The translations under genes and the position numbers were made by a program. Shown piece after piece: positions 20,066 to 29,471 of a DNA stretch of 64,000 nucleotides. Source of the DNA: Staphylococcus delphini (GTDB lineage Bacteria; Bacillota; Bacilli; Staphylococcales; Staphylococcaceae); the NCBI RefSeq assembly GCF_900636325.1, contig NZ_LR134263.1, forward strand, positions 2,728,001 through 2,792,000, in the 5' to 3' direction. The notes below the pieces were generated by a model. The model was not told where the DNA came from and made no database searches. It saw nothing but the letters and a program-made list of their open reading frames with translations. Positions within the stretch are counted from its first letter, which is position 1; each line of letters begins with the position of its first letter.

Positions 20066-20432
20066 GAGCCCTTTGAGTGCAATCACTACAATCGACCTAG
20101 GCTGATTCAGTAAACAAAAGATAAGATGGGACACAAAAATTGAGCTTATCCCCATCCTCAAGTGAAAGGTTGATTGTTTTGAAATACTGTAATTGGCATT
20201 CCACTTTTTTAAAACACGATCCCCATTTGAAGTTTAGAGACAAGCGTAAGATTGCTAGAACGGTGCGTACTTATAAAATCAAGTCCTTATTGATTGCAAA
20301 TTTGGGCGAGACTCCTGAGGGATCAGCTGAACCGGCAAATCCACTAACGCTTCCACCAATGTAACAGTTCAATCAAGCGTTAGTTAGTTAAAGGTTCAGC
20401 CCCTAGGAAAGGGAGCCCCTTGAGTGCAATCA
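20066..20432. repeat. dispersed palindromic repeat element, copy B, with partial duplicate
   Basis: The core at about 20308-20416 (GACTCCTGAGGGATCAG ... CTAACGCTT ... AAGCGTTAG ... CCCCTAGGAAAG) is homologous to copy A at 12.7 kb in opposite orientation. Its own flanks TTGATTGCA (20289) and TGCAATCAA form an outer stem unrelated in sequence to copy A's. The string GAGCCC(T/C)TTGAGTGCAATCA occurs twice (20066 and 20413), indicating a partial tandem copy. No gene is supported between ahpF and the DUF1002 gene. Confidence 0.7.
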
Positions 20433-20493
20433 AAAAAGGACAAACACCTTAAAATAGTAAAGCATGGTTCTGCAATTGGGAATCAACATTATC

Positions 20494-21435
20494 CTACAAA
20501 AACGAAATCAACCAGTTCCAAATTTTAGTAAAAATGCTGACAATGGCATCCCACAGTTTTTGCAAGAAATTACGTGTTTCCTCATTATCTAAATCCTTCA
20601 ACTTCTTCAGTTTGTCGCCGGCTTGGCTTTGAATCATTTCTTTTAATTCAGTCGCCTGTTTTTTAAACGCATCCGGATCTTGGTTGACTACATTGGATTG
20701 CGCGACGTTCATCATGATATTTTGAATAACCGCAATTTCGTTATCACTTAAAATCTGATACAGTCCACGCTCTGTTAACGTTTGGTTGACGATTTGGTTG
20801 ATTGTTGTACTGTTCAGCTGTTGATGCGACGCTTTTGCTTCAGCGATTTGGGCTTTCATTTCTGCAACTGCTGCATTCAACGCTTCATCAGAATAGCCAT
20901 CTTTATTTTGATGATTTTCACTAATTTGCGCTAAATGATTCATTTCTTGGTTCGCATTTTGAATATCTTGCGCATTTAAACGATGACCTTGTGTAGCATA
21001 AGCTTTATAAATACCTGTCAATGCACCTTCACCAGTCACCTGATCGACAGAAGCAATTTTAATCGTTGCATCTTGAATACCTGATGTAATCGCTGCATTC
21101 ATATACTGTTCTCGTGTAATACGTGTAATATTTTCAGGCGTTTCAATTTCTACGTCCACACCACTCGTAAAGCGTTTTGGTTTAATCAAAGCACTAGAAT
21201 GGATAAAGTCGTATTCTGTCCCGGTATATTCAATGACATCCGTATTGGTTACTTTATACGTCGTCACATTGTTGCCGACCCCTAACTTTTCTTTCGTCTC
21301 AGCAAGTTGGTTGTTATTCAAATCGGCGCCTTGGATAAATATTTCTTCTTTGGGCTTAAATTCATTCGCGGCTTGAGCAACGCCTACCATTAACATCGAT
21401 GTGACCACGCCACTGATTAATAGCTTTTTATACAT
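20494..21435 (-). CDS. YpuA-like exported protein, DUF1002
   Basis: 313 residues from the ATG at 21435, eleven bases after AGGAGG; a GTG three codons earlier sits only two bases from that site. Signal peptide with AQA-type cleavage near residue 23. The body (EIFIQGADLNNNQLAETKEK, then TYKVTNTDVIEYTG, SSALIKPKRFTSGVDVEI and TREQYMNAAITSGI) matches the DUF1002/YpuA family of Firmicutes. The C-terminus after about 275 has a Trp-rich amphipathic segment (WDAIVSIFTKIWNWLISFL) that may touch the membrane. The role is unknown; monocistronic. Confidence 0.8.
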   Translation of the reverse strand: MYKKLLISGVVTSMLMVGVAQAANEFKPKEEIFIQGADLNNNQLAETKEKLGVGNNVTTYKVTNTDVIEYTGTEYDFIHSSALIKPKRFTSGVDVEIETPENITRITREQYMNAAITSGIQDATIKIASVDQVTGEGALTGIYKAYATQGHRLNAQDIQNANQEMNHLAQISENHQNKDGYSDEALNAAVAEMKAQIAEAKASHQQLNSTTINQIVNQTLTERGLYQILSDNEIAVIQNIMMNVAQSNVVNQDPDAFKKQATELKEMIQSQAGDKLKKLKDLDNEETRNFLQKLWDAIVSIFTKIWNWLISFL

Positions 21436-21552
21436 TTCCGTCACTTCCTCCTAGTGCTACGCTATTTTCTCTATTTTACCATGAATGTTCAACAATACTA
21501 TCATTCCTGGGACCTAAGCGTAAAAGTATCATGCGCGCTAAGAAAGATGTGA

Positions 21553-22542
21553 TTAAACGAACACTTCCGATTCATGAGATGTGCCATAATCAATGTCGTA
21601 TCCCATATCTTGAATCATGTCATAGTCTAATTGATTCGGCTGTCCACCTGTAATTAAATAATCGCCTACAAAAATTGAATTCGCGACCATTAACGCTGTC
21701 GCTTGTAGTGAACGTAAATTAACTTCTCTTCCCCCTGCAATACGAATTTCTTTTGTCGGATTGATCAAGCGAAAAAGTGCCAAAATACGTAAACAGCGTG
21801 TTGGTGTCAGTTGATTCATCTCGCCAAATTTCGTACCTTTAATCGGATGTAAAAAGTTGACTGGAATACTGTCCGCATCGATTTCTTTCAATGCAAAAGC
21901 CATATCTACAATATCTTGGTCAGACTCTCCCATCCCACAAATGACACCCGAACAAGGTGAAATGTTGTTTCGCTTCATCATTTCAATAGTATTCACACGG
22001 TCTTCGTATGTATGTGTTGAGACGACTTCATGATGATAATTTTCACTCGTATTCAAATTGTGATTATAACGGTCGACCCCTGCTGCTTTTAACTTCTCTG
22101 CTTGCGTCTCATTCGTTAAACCTAAACAGGCACACACTTTCAACTGTGGATGTTCCGCTTTGATACGTTCAACAGACGACGTAATATGGTCAATTTCCTT
22201 ATCACTCGGACCGCGACCACTCATCACAATACAATACGTTCCAATGTCATTCTCAGCTGCGACGCGTGCACCTTCTGTAATTTCATCCTCTGAGATTAAA
22301 GCGTAACGTTGCTTTTGCTTTATTTCACGCGATTGACCACAATAGCCACAATCTTCAGGACAAATGCCGCTTTTCGCATTTAAAATCATATTTAACTTCA
22401 CTTTATGTCCATAATAATGTTTGCGAAGTTGGTACGCTTCATGAACAAGATCCATCGTGTCATAGGACGGATTTACCAACAAATCTAATGCTTCATCTGG
22501 AGTCAATGCACGACCTTCTAATATTTGTTTCGCTATTTTCAT
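21553..22542 (-). CDS. bioB: biotin synthase
   Basis: 329 residues from the second ATG (22542), seven bases after GAGGAGG; the first ATG is too close to that site. A radical SAM enzyme inserting sulfur into dethiobiotin. The cluster motif is [10 protein letters not shown], and the second Fe-S cluster residues, the motif [10 protein letters not shown] and the C-terminal [14 protein letters not shown] are present. No other bio genes are adjacent, and a BirA-type operator lies in front, so it is a separately controlled last step of biotin synthesis. Confidence 0.96.
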   Translation of the reverse strand: MKIAKQILEGRALTPDEALDLLVNPSYDTMDLVHEAYQLRKHYYGHKVKLNMILNAKSGICPEDCGYCGQSREIKQKQRYALISEDEITEGARVAAENDIGTYCIVMSGRGPSDKEIDHITSSVERIKAEHPQLKVCACLGLTNETQAEKLKAAGVDRYNHNLNTSENYHHEVVSTHTYEDRVNTIEMMKRNNISPCSGVICGMGESDQDIVDMAFALKEIDADSIPVNFLHPIKGTKFGEMNQLTPTRCLRILALFRLINPTKEIRIAGGREVNLRSLQATALMVANSIFVGDYLITGGQPNQLDYDMIQDMGYDIDYGTSHESEVFV

Positions 22543-22577
22543 AGTCATTCCTCCTCATATAAAAGTCAGTATATCAT

Positions 22578-22611
22578 AATTGTAACTATTTTTATAATAA
22601 AGTTTACAATT
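22578..22611 (-). promoter_or_regulatory. BirA-type operator of bioB
   Basis: AATTGTAACT and AGTTTACAATT form spaced inverted half-sites with a 13-base AT-rich centre. This is the layout of the Firmicute biotin repressor site. It lies 36 bases upstream of the bioB start, over the likely promoter. Confidence 0.7.
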
Positions 22612-22747
22612 TATATGGTGGTTCATTTTGACTCAAAGTAGGGTATATTGAAGTGGTCACATTAAATTAAAATATCGCTTATAATAAAGTCAGAAGCATT
22701 AAATTTAAGACAGACCGCAGTCTAAAAATGCGTATGGAGGCGACATG

Positions 22748-23125
22748 ATGGAGACATTAGCGGAATTTTTGGAAACCATTGAAAAACAAGAACATCGTGA
22801 CAAATTGGCAACAGTGATCGACACAATATTAAATCAATATCCTGAGCTTACTATGGAAATCAAATGGAACCAACCGATGTTATTGTACAAAGAAAATGGC
22901 ACTTTTATTTTAGGGTTCAGTAAAGCGAAACCCCACTTTGCCGTTGCACCAGAGAAACATACATTAGATACTTTTGCGAAAGATATTGAAAAAGCGGGTT
23001 ATCAAATGACTAAAATGTTTATGAAGATTAAGTGGACAGATGAAGTTAATTACAAGTTGTTGTACGACATGATTGATTTTAATATTCATGATAAAAAAGA
23101 CTCTCGCTTCTTCTGGAGACAGTAG
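22748..23125 (+). CDS. DUF1801 / YdhG-like protein
   Basis: 125 residues from the second of two adjacent ATG codons, which is better spaced from GGAGG. It has the arrangement EFLETIEKQEHRDKLATVID ... EIKWNQPMLLYKENGTFILG ... KPHFAVAPE of the DUF1801 family, whose Bacillus members have been called frataxin-like iron chaperones. No metal ligand cluster is evident. Small soluble cytoplasmic protein, transcribed divergently from bioB. The role is uncertain. Confidence 0.7.
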   Translation: METLAEFLETIEKQEHRDKLATVIDTILNQYPELTMEIKWNQPMLLYKENGTFILGFSKAKPHFAVAPEKHTLDTFAKDIEKAGYQMTKMFMKIKWTDEVNYKLLYDMIDFNIHDKKDSRFFWRQ

Positions 23126-23364
23126 TTTCATTGCCGCTTATTATAAAGCTGACTCGGCTTCTCAAAAGTATTCCGTGTTGAGAAGTCAGACAGCACCTTC
23201 GTTATATCATCATGCGCTTTAATTTTGTGATGTACACCCCCATCCCACCCTTTCCATTTCTCACTAAAATTCCAAAAAGAAACATCCATTTTCCATATAC
23301 ACATGCCACAATATGTCTCTAATAACAAACGATTGTAATTTTTCTGAAAATGCCCAAAATTGTG
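23126..23364. other. gap before the methionine transporter operon
   Basis: No gene is supported; a 66-codon antisense frame has no ribosome site. The metNIQ promoter follows. Confidence 0.4.
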
Positions 23365-23393
23365 TTGACTTGCTTATAAAGTTCTTCTACAAT
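23365..23393 (+). promoter_or_regulatory. metNIQ promoter
   Basis: TTGACT (23365-23370) and TACAAT (23388-23393) are 17 bases apart, 48 bases before the metN ATG. There is no room for a T-box or S-box leader, so control differs from the met biosynthesis operon. Confidence 0.75.
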
Positions 23394-23440
23394 ACATAAC
23401 ATATCGCTTAGTTGTGAAGTCGGAATTCTGGGAGGCCTGT

Positions 23441-24466
23441 ATGATTGAGTTTAAAAATGTGAATAAAATATTTAAGAAAGGGAGTCATTCGGTTCACGCC
23501 CTTAAAGACATCTCTTTCTCCATTCAAGCGGGTGATGTTTTTGGTGTCATTGGCTATAGTGGTGCGGGGAAAAGTACACTTGTTCGTCTGATCAATCAAT
23601 TAGAACAACAAACTTCTGGTGACGTTTATGTCGATGGCCATCATTTAAATACATATGCCCCTGCACAGTTAAGAGCCGTCAAAAAAGATATCGGGATGAT
23701 TTTTCAACAATTCAACCTATTGGATTCTAAAACTGTCTTTAAAAATGTCGCCATGCCTCTCATATTACGTAAAGTACCCATGGATGAAATTAAGTCTCGC
23801 GTCGAAGAAATGCTTCACTTTGTAGGATTATCTGGCAAAGCGAACAACTTTCCTAATGAACTGTCTGGCGGTCAAAAACAACGTGTGGCAATCGCACGCG
23901 CACTCGTGACACGTCCTAAAATTTTACTCTGTGACGAAGCAACCAGTGCACTCGATCCAGCAACGACAGATTCAATTCTTCAATTATTAAAGAAGACGAA
24001 CGAAACTTTTGGGGTCACGATTATCGTCATTACACATGAAATGAGTGTCATTCAAAGCATTTGCAACCGTGTCGCCATTATGGAAAATGGTGTCGTCATT
24101 GAGTTGGATACGGTGAAGCAAGTGTTCAGTCATCCTAAAACTGCGACTGCTCAACGTTTCGTATCTACTGTCATTAATACCTCACCTTCTCAAAAAGTGA
24201 TGGACAACCTTCAAATTGATAATCAACACCAACTTTATCGCCTGTTTATCGAATCGACTCAAATTACACAAACATTGATTAATGATTTGATTCAAAAAGC
24301 CGCCGTAAATGTGAATATCGTACACGCGACGATGGCTGACATTCAAGAAGAGACAGTCGGCTATTTATGGTTACTGATCAAGGGAGACGCGGCGCAACAA
24401 CAGCAGGTTACGTCTTATTTCGAACATCATCAAATCCAATATGAGAAAGGGGTGCCGACATGCTAG
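23441..24466 (+). CDS. metN: methionine ABC importer ATPase
   Basis: 341 residues from the ATG at 23441, preceded by GGGAGG. Nucleotide-binding domain with Walker A GYSGAGKST, signature LSGGQKQR, Walker B ILLCDEATSALDP, followed by a C-terminal ACT-like NIL domain (about 265-341) that senses methionine and inhibits transport. Overlaps metI by seven bases. Powers uptake of D/L-methionine and its derivatives. Confidence 0.95.
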   Translation: MIEFKNVNKIFKKGSHSVHALKDISFSIQAGDVFGVIGYSGAGKSTLVRLINQLEQQTSGDVYVDGHHLNTYAPAQLRAVKKDIGMIFQQFNLLDSKTVFKNVAMPLILRKVPMDEIKSRVEEMLHFVGLSGKANNFPNELSGGQKQRVAIARALVTRPKILLCDEATSALDPATTDSILQLLKKTNETFGVTIIVITHEMSVIQSICNRVAIMENGVVIELDTVKQVFSHPKTATAQRFVSTVINTSPSQKVMDNLQIDNQHQLYRLFIESTQITQTLINDLIQKAAVNVNIVHATMADIQEETVGYLWLLIKGDAAQQQQVTSYFEHHQIQYEKGVPTC

Positions 24467-25119
24467 GTTCATCTATTGATAGCGCACAATTACTAGAAGC
24501 ACTGTATCAAACATTATACATGGTGACCATTTCACTCATTTTTGGCGCTTTAATCGGCGTTCCACTTGGCATTGTATTAGTGGCAACCCGACAAAATGGG
24601 ATATGGCCCAACGCTTGGATTCATCACATTTTAAACCCAGTGATTAACATTTTGCGCTCTGTGCCATTCATTATTTTACTTATCGCAATCATCCCATTTA
24701 CTAAATTGATTGTAGGGACATCTATCGGCACAACGGCAGCTATTGTACCATTGACTGTTTATGTAGCCCCTTATATTGCTAGACTTGTTGAAAACTCACT
24801 TTTAGAGGTAGACGAAGGCATTATAGAAGCCGCACATGCGATGGGTGCCACACCGATACAGATTATCCGTTATTTCCTATTACCTGAAGCACTCGGTTCA
24901 CTTATTTTATCGCTCACTACGGCGATTATCGGGCTCATCGGTGCAACCGCAATGGCTGGTGCTGTCGGTGGTGGCGGCATTGGGGATATGGCACTTGTTT
25001 ATGGTTACCAACGTTTCGATACACTTGTGATTATTATTACTGTTGTCGTTTTAGTGATTATCGTGCAAGTTATTCAATCTATTGGGAATGCACTCGCTAA
25101 AAAAGTACGACGACATTAA
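24460..25119 (+). CDS. metI: methionine ABC importer permease
   Basis: 219 residues with five predicted membrane spans. The EAA loop EAAHAMGATPIQIIRYFLLPEAL is the contact for the ATPase, and the end region AGAVGGGGIGDMALVYGYQRF is diagnostic of the MetI/MetP permease family. Lies between metN (overlap) and metQ (15-base gap). The symbol metI is also used for the cystathionine synthase later in this window; metP is an alternative name here. Confidence 0.93.
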   Translation: MLGSSIDSAQLLEALYQTLYMVTISLIFGALIGVPLGIVLVATRQNGIWPNAWIHHILNPVINILRSVPFIILLIAIIPFTKLIVGTSIGTTAAIVPLTVYVAPYIARLVENSLLEVDEGIIEAAHAMGATPIQIIRYFLLPEALGSLILSLTTAIIGLIGATAMAGAVGGGGIGDMALVYGYQRFDTLVIIITVVVLVIIVQVIQSIGNALAKKVRRH

Positions 25120-25134
25120 CGGGAGGATATATTT

Positions 25135-25974
25135 ATGAAAAAACTGATTACCTTTTTAGTATTAGCTGTATTCGTATTAAGCGCTTGTGGCAATAACAAA
25201 TCTGAAAAAGTCACACTTGGCGTTGCTTCAAATGACACAAAAGCTTGGGAAAAAGTAAAAGAACTCGCTAAAAAAGAAGATATTGACTTAGAAATCAAGC
25301 AGTTTTCGGATTATAACGTTCCTAACACAGCACTCAATGATGGCGATATCGATATGAACGCTTTCCAACATTTCGCATTTTTAGAAGCGTTTAAAAAAGC
25401 AAACAAGGGCACTGAAATTACACCGATTCGTACAACTGTACTGGCACCTTTAGGCATTTACTCAGAAAAAATTAAAGACATTAAAGACGTGAAAGATGGC
25501 GCGAAAGTGGTCATTCCAAACGACGTGTCTAACCAAGCACGTGCATTGAAATTACTCGAAAAAGCAGGTCTCCTTGAATTAAATAAAGATTTCGGTTTAT
25601 CAAGTTCTATTAAAGATATTAAAAGCAACCCTAAAAACTTAGATATTAAAGCAGTCGATGCACAACAAACAGCAAGAGCATTGTCTGACGTCGATATTTC
25701 AGTAATTAATAATGGGGTCGCAACAAAAGCAGGCTTAGACGCGAAAAAAGATCCGATTTATTTAGAAGCTTCTGACTCTGATGCGGTTAAACCTTATATC
25801 AACATCATCGCAGTCAACTCGAAAGATAAAGACAATAAAGTGTACAAACGTATTGCTGAACTGTACCACTCTGAAGAAGCAAAAGCCGCATTGAAAGAAG
25901 ATACAAAAGATGGTGAGCTCATTATCGATTTAAAACAAGATGAAATTAAAGCCATTGAAGATAGTTTGAAATAA
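25135..25974 (+). CDS. metQ: methionine-binding lipoprotein
   Basis: 279 residues. Lipoprotein signal with lipobox LSAC at 15-18, so the mature protein is anchored through Cys18. Matches NlpA/MetQ substrate-binding proteins (TLGVASNDTKAWEKVKELAK, NDGDIDMNAFQHFAFLEAF, VIPNDVSNQARALKLLEKAGL). GGGAGG precedes the ATG. Captures methionine outside and delivers it to the metN-metI transporter. A terminator follows. Confidence 0.95.
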   Translation: MKKLITFLVLAVFVLSACGNNKSEKVTLGVASNDTKAWEKVKELAKKEDIDLEIKQFSDYNVPNTALNDGDIDMNAFQHFAFLEAFKKANKGTEITPIRTTVLAPLGIYSEKIKDIKDVKDGAKVVIPNDVSNQARALKLLEKAGLLELNKDFGLSSSIKDIKSNPKNLDIKAVDAQQTARALSDVDISVINNGVATKAGLDAKKDPIYLEASDSDAVKPYINIIAVNSKDKDNKVYKRIAELYHSEEAKAALKEDTKDGELIIDLKQDEIKAIEDSLK

Positions 25975-25984
25975 CGCCTATTAA

Positions 25985-26024
25985 ACAACCGAATCTGAGA
26001 TACTTTGGTCTCGGACTCGGTTGT
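25985..26024 (+). terminator. metNIQ terminator
   Basis: ACAACCGA...TCGGTTGT outer stem with an inner TCTGAGA/TCTCGGA stem, followed by ATTTGATGATTT. Confidence 0.7.
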
Positions 26025-26115
26025 ATTTGATGATTTGATATTGAGTGATGCTCATTAAAACATGCGATACACATTTTAGTATTCCGAAGAAATTGTAGTT
26101 CTCTTTCCGCTGTCC

Positions 26116-27135
26116 TTAAAATTCACCAGCCGTTTTCTTCTCATGCACTTCTACTTCAAATTGTTGCGTTAACCATGTTTTAGTGGATGCATCCGCAAAG
26201 ATATAGTCAATCGCTTTTAAATTAATGTGTGCGATATCTTCCCAATTCAACAGTTTATGTTCCAATAACAATGCGTACTCATCTAATAAATTCGTTTGTG
26301 TCACGGTACGATTATCTGTATTGATTAAGAATGCGATATTTTCTTTCAATAAGCGTTGTAAATCTAAACGATCTAATGATTCAATAGCTTTCGTTTGTAG
26401 GTTGCTTTGTGGGCAAAATTCGAGTAATACATCTTGGGCTTTCACAGCCGCAAGTACGTCGTCATCTTTAAATGCTGCCACGCCATGACCGATACGTTGT
26501 GCCCCGAATCGCACTGCATCATACACATTTTTAGCACAGCCACATTCGCCAGCATGTAACGTAATGTTCAAGCCTTGTTGTTGTGCATATTGAATCAATG
26601 CTTCATGTTCCGTTGTTGGGGACGCCGCTTCATCACCAGCTAAATCCACGCCCACTATGTAGTCTTCTAAAGTTTTATGATCGCGGAGACTGTCGAATAT
26701 CGTACGGTTCATTTCCTCCGAATGATGTTTCATTCCACACACTAACATTCTTACTTTGATATCGAAAGTGTGTTCAGCCACAGTCGCACCTTCACACACC
26801 GCTGTTAATATTTCTGGAATCTGTAACCCTTGTGCTTGATGAAATGCGGGTGCAAAACGCACTTCAATATATTTGACGCCATCTAGTGTTGCTTGTGCTG
26901 CCACATCAACGACAGCTGCGCTCAAACTGTCTCGTGTTTGCATCACCTTTAAAATTTCGTCAAATGACTGTAAATATTCCGCTAAACTCTGGCAATGTTG
27001 ATCCACTGTCACTTTGTCCCATTGAATCGCCACGCCTTGTTGCTGACTTTGATGTTCTAGATATTTCAAACTGACTGACCCATCTAAATGACAATGTAAC
27101 TCGAGCTTAGGTATCTCCCTTAATTCCGCTTTCAT
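26116..27135 (-). CDS. add: adenosine deaminase
   Basis: 339 residues. Deaminates adenosine to inosine. Zinc ligands H14/H16 in LELHCHLDGS, the motif HAGECG with catalytic neighbours, RIGHG, and INTDNRTV with the late Asp are all present. The N-terminus is family-typical and needs no revision. Stands alone on the minus strand between metQ and the catalase gene. Feeds purine salvage like the xpt operon. Confidence 0.93.
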   Translation of the reverse strand: MKAELREIPKLELHCHLDGSVSLKYLEHQSQQQGVAIQWDKVTVDQHCQSLAEYLQSFDEILKVMQTRDSLSAAVVDVAAQATLDGVKYIEVRFAPAFHQAQGLQIPEILTAVCEGATVAEHTFDIKVRMLVCGMKHHSEEMNRTIFDSLRDHKTLEDYIVGVDLAGDEAASPTTEHEALIQYAQQQGLNITLHAGECGCAKNVYDAVRFGAQRIGHGVAAFKDDDVLAAVKAQDVLLEFCPQSNLQTKAIESLDRLDLQRLLKENIAFLINTDNRTVTQTNLLDEYALLLEHKLLNWEDIAHINLKAIDYIFADASTKTWLTQQFEVEVHEKKTAGEF

Positions 27136-27302
27136 AATAGCCTCTTTTCTCTATCTTTTTAATTTCTAATTGTACCGAGATTATATTAATTGTCAATCCT
27201 TAATTTTTTAACAGAAAATCTTATTAACTATCATTCAACATCCATGCATGCTGTTTACTGTCTTTTGCACCACGCTACAACACTATTATCATATTTATAA
27301 AT

Positions 27303-27322
27303 GAATGAGTATATTCATTATA
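27303..27322. promoter_or_regulatory. inverted repeat upstream of the catalase gene
   Basis: AATGAAT and ATTCATT separated by six bases, about 80 bases before the katE-like ATG. Possible operator of unknown regulator; it does not match a PerR box well. Confidence 0.3.
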
Positions 27323-27403
27323 CATTGGTGTAAAATGTTTCTCCACTTTCCAAAAAGGTATATGTATATTGTTAGTCACTATATCGTGGGAGGAGAGTTG
27401 GAA

Positions 27404-29395
27404 ATGAATAATAAAAAGCTAGAACAATTGAAAAATGACGAGAAAAATAACGATGGCCAAGCGATGACGACCAATCACGGCGTCAAAGTAAGTGAAGATG
27501 AAAACACCTTAACTGTCGGCGAACGTGGTCCGAGTTTACTAGAAGATTTCCATTTTAGAGAAAAAATCATGCACTTTGACCACGAACGTATCCCTGAAAG
27601 AATTGTTCATGCTCGTGGATTTGGTGCGCATGGTGAATTCCAAGTTTATAAGGATTTATCTGAGTACACTTCTGCAGACTTTTTAACGCATCCAGAAAAA
27701 ACCACACCTGTATTTGTGAGATTTTCGACTGTACAAGGCTCTAAAGGTTCACCGGATACAGTAAGAGACGTACGTGGTTTTGCGACAAAATTCTATACAG
27801 ATGAAGGCATTTTCGATCTCGTAGGTAACGATATCCCAGTATTCTTTATTCAAGATGCGATTAAGTTCCCTGATTTAATTCATGCAGTTAAACCTGAGCC
27901 ACATAACGAAATGCCTCAAGGTGGCAGTGCCCACGATACGTTCTGGGATTTCTTTGCGCAAAATCCTGAATCAACACATACGACATTTTGGGCGATGAGT
28001 GACCGTGGTATTCCGAAAAACTTTAGACAAGTGGAAGGGTTCGGCGTGCACACATTCCGTCTCGTCAATCGTGAAGGGCAATCTTATTTTGTGAAGTTTC
28101 ATTGGAAGCCACTGCACGGTTTAGAGTCATTGGTTTGGGATGAAGCACAAATTTTATCCGGTAAAGATATCGACTTCCACCGTAAAGACTTATATGAATC
28201 TATCGAAAAAGGCGACTATCCTGCATGGGAGCTCGGTCTTCAAATCATTCGTCCAGAACAAGAATTCGACTTTGATTTTGATATTTTAGACCCGACAAAA
28301 ATTTGGCCAGAAGATCAAGTGCCTGTTGAAATTGTAGGTAAAATGACGCTCAATCGCAATGTGTCTAACGTATTTGACGAAACAGAACAAGCTGCCTTTC
28401 ACCCGGGTCATATCGTGCCTGGTATCGACTTTTCAAATGATCCTTTATTACAAGGGCGCTTATTCTCGTATACAGATACGCAAATTTCAAGACTGGGCGG
28501 ACCAAACTTCAACCAAATTCCAATCAATCGTCCTGTCAATGAAGTACACAACAACCAACGTGACGCGATGCACCAAATGAATGTACACAAAGGACAAACG
28601 GCTTACCATAAAAATGCGTTAAACCATAATGACCCGCATACCACGCCGAGAGAAGAAGGCGGTTATGAACATTATCAAGAAAAAGTAGAAGGTCATAAAA
28701 TCAGAAAACGTAGCGCAAGTTTTGAAGATTATTATAGCCAAGCGAAATTATATTTAAACAGCTTAACAAAACCTGAATATGAGCATATGGTCGCAGGCTT
28801 TTCATTTGAAATTGGCATGTGCAAGTCTATAATGGTCAAACAAAACGCCGTCAATCAATTAAATAAAGTAGACCGTCAATTAGCCGAGGAAGTCGCTGCA
28901 AATGTGGGCGTCTCTGTGCCCGAAGAAAACGAAGAAGTACAGTCTACAGCGAAAGACAGTCAGCTCACAATGGAAAAATTCGACATTCCATTACCAGGAC
29001 ATTCCGTAGCAGTATTAGTCAGTGGTGACATTAGTGAAGCAACACTCAAGTCTTATGCGAAAGTATTTGCAGACAACAAGCTGAATTATGCATTCGTAGG
29101 TCAACAACCGCGTTCGATTGACGAAGATTTCGGTATTACTGAAACATACGACACTGCACACCCTACACTATTCGACAGTGCAATCGTATTATCAGACGGT
29201 TCAGACCTGTTGACAGAAGCAGAAGCATTTGCGGAAATGACGTATAAACATAAAAAGCCGTTAGTCGTGAATGAGAAAGCATCGAAACAATTAGGTCATT
29301 CAAAAATTAAATTAAATGCGCCTGGTGTCTTCACATCAGATGAACCAGATACAATTGTAAAAGCATTTGATAGAGCAAGATATTGGGACCGCTAA
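27404..29395 (+). CDS. katE: large-subunit catalase (KatE/HPII type)
   Basis: 663 residues from the ATG at 27404, preceded by GGGAGGAG; an upstream in-frame start lacks a ribosome site. Haem catalase core with the catalytic His in RIVHARGFGAHGEF, Asn in DVRGFATKFYTDEG, proximal Tyr in RLFSYTDTQISRLGG, and a C-terminal class I amidotransferase-like (DJ-1/PfpI) domain from about 515, seen only in clade II large catalases. Shorter than E. coli HPII (753) and close to Bacillus KatE (686). Destroys H2O2. It is distinct from the small KatA of S. aureus. Confidence 0.93.
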   Translation: MNNKKLEQLKNDEKNNDGQAMTTNHGVKVSEDENTLTVGERGPSLLEDFHFREKIMHFDHERIPERIVHARGFGAHGEFQVYKDLSEYTSADFLTHPEKTTPVFVRFSTVQGSKGSPDTVRDVRGFATKFYTDEGIFDLVGNDIPVFFIQDAIKFPDLIHAVKPEPHNEMPQGGSAHDTFWDFFAQNPESTHTTFWAMSDRGIPKNFRQVEGFGVHTFRLVNREGQSYFVKFHWKPLHGLESLVWDEAQILSGKDIDFHRKDLYESIEKGDYPAWELGLQIIRPEQEFDFDFDILDPTKIWPEDQVPVEIVGKMTLNRNVSNVFDETEQAAFHPGHIVPGIDFSNDPLLQGRLFSYTDTQISRLGGPNFNQIPINRPVNEVHNNQRDAMHQMNVHKGQTAYHKNALNHNDPHTTPREEGGYEHYQEKVEGHKIRKRSASFEDYYSQAKLYLNSLTKPEYEHMVAGFSFEIGMCKSIMVKQNAVNQLNKVDRQLAEEVAANVGVSVPEENEEVQSTAKDSQLTMEKFDIPLPGHSVAVLVSGDISEATLKSYAKVFADNKLNYAFVGQQPRSIDEDFGITETYDTAHPTLFDSAIVLSDGSDLLTEAEAFAEMTYKHKKPLVVNEKASKQLGHSKIKLNAPGVFTSDEPDTIVKAFDRARYWDR

Positions 29396-29410
29396 GTGAA
29401 TACAAGAAAT

Positions 29411-29448
29411 CAACCCCGTGCCCTACAATTGATAAGGGACGGGGTTTT
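29411..29448. terminator. bidirectional terminator between catalase and MFS genes
   Basis: AACCCCGTGCCCT and AGGGACGGGGTTTT form a strong stem with T-runs reading from the catalase side, and the convergent MFS gene ends 24 bases further. Confidence 0.8.
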
Positions 29449-29471
29449 GATTTGCATGTTTTTAAAATGAT

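Noticed and set aside
20140..20364. 74-codon open frame across the repeat element B
   Set aside because: Runs through the palindromic repeat, lacks a ribosome site and has no protein-like pattern.
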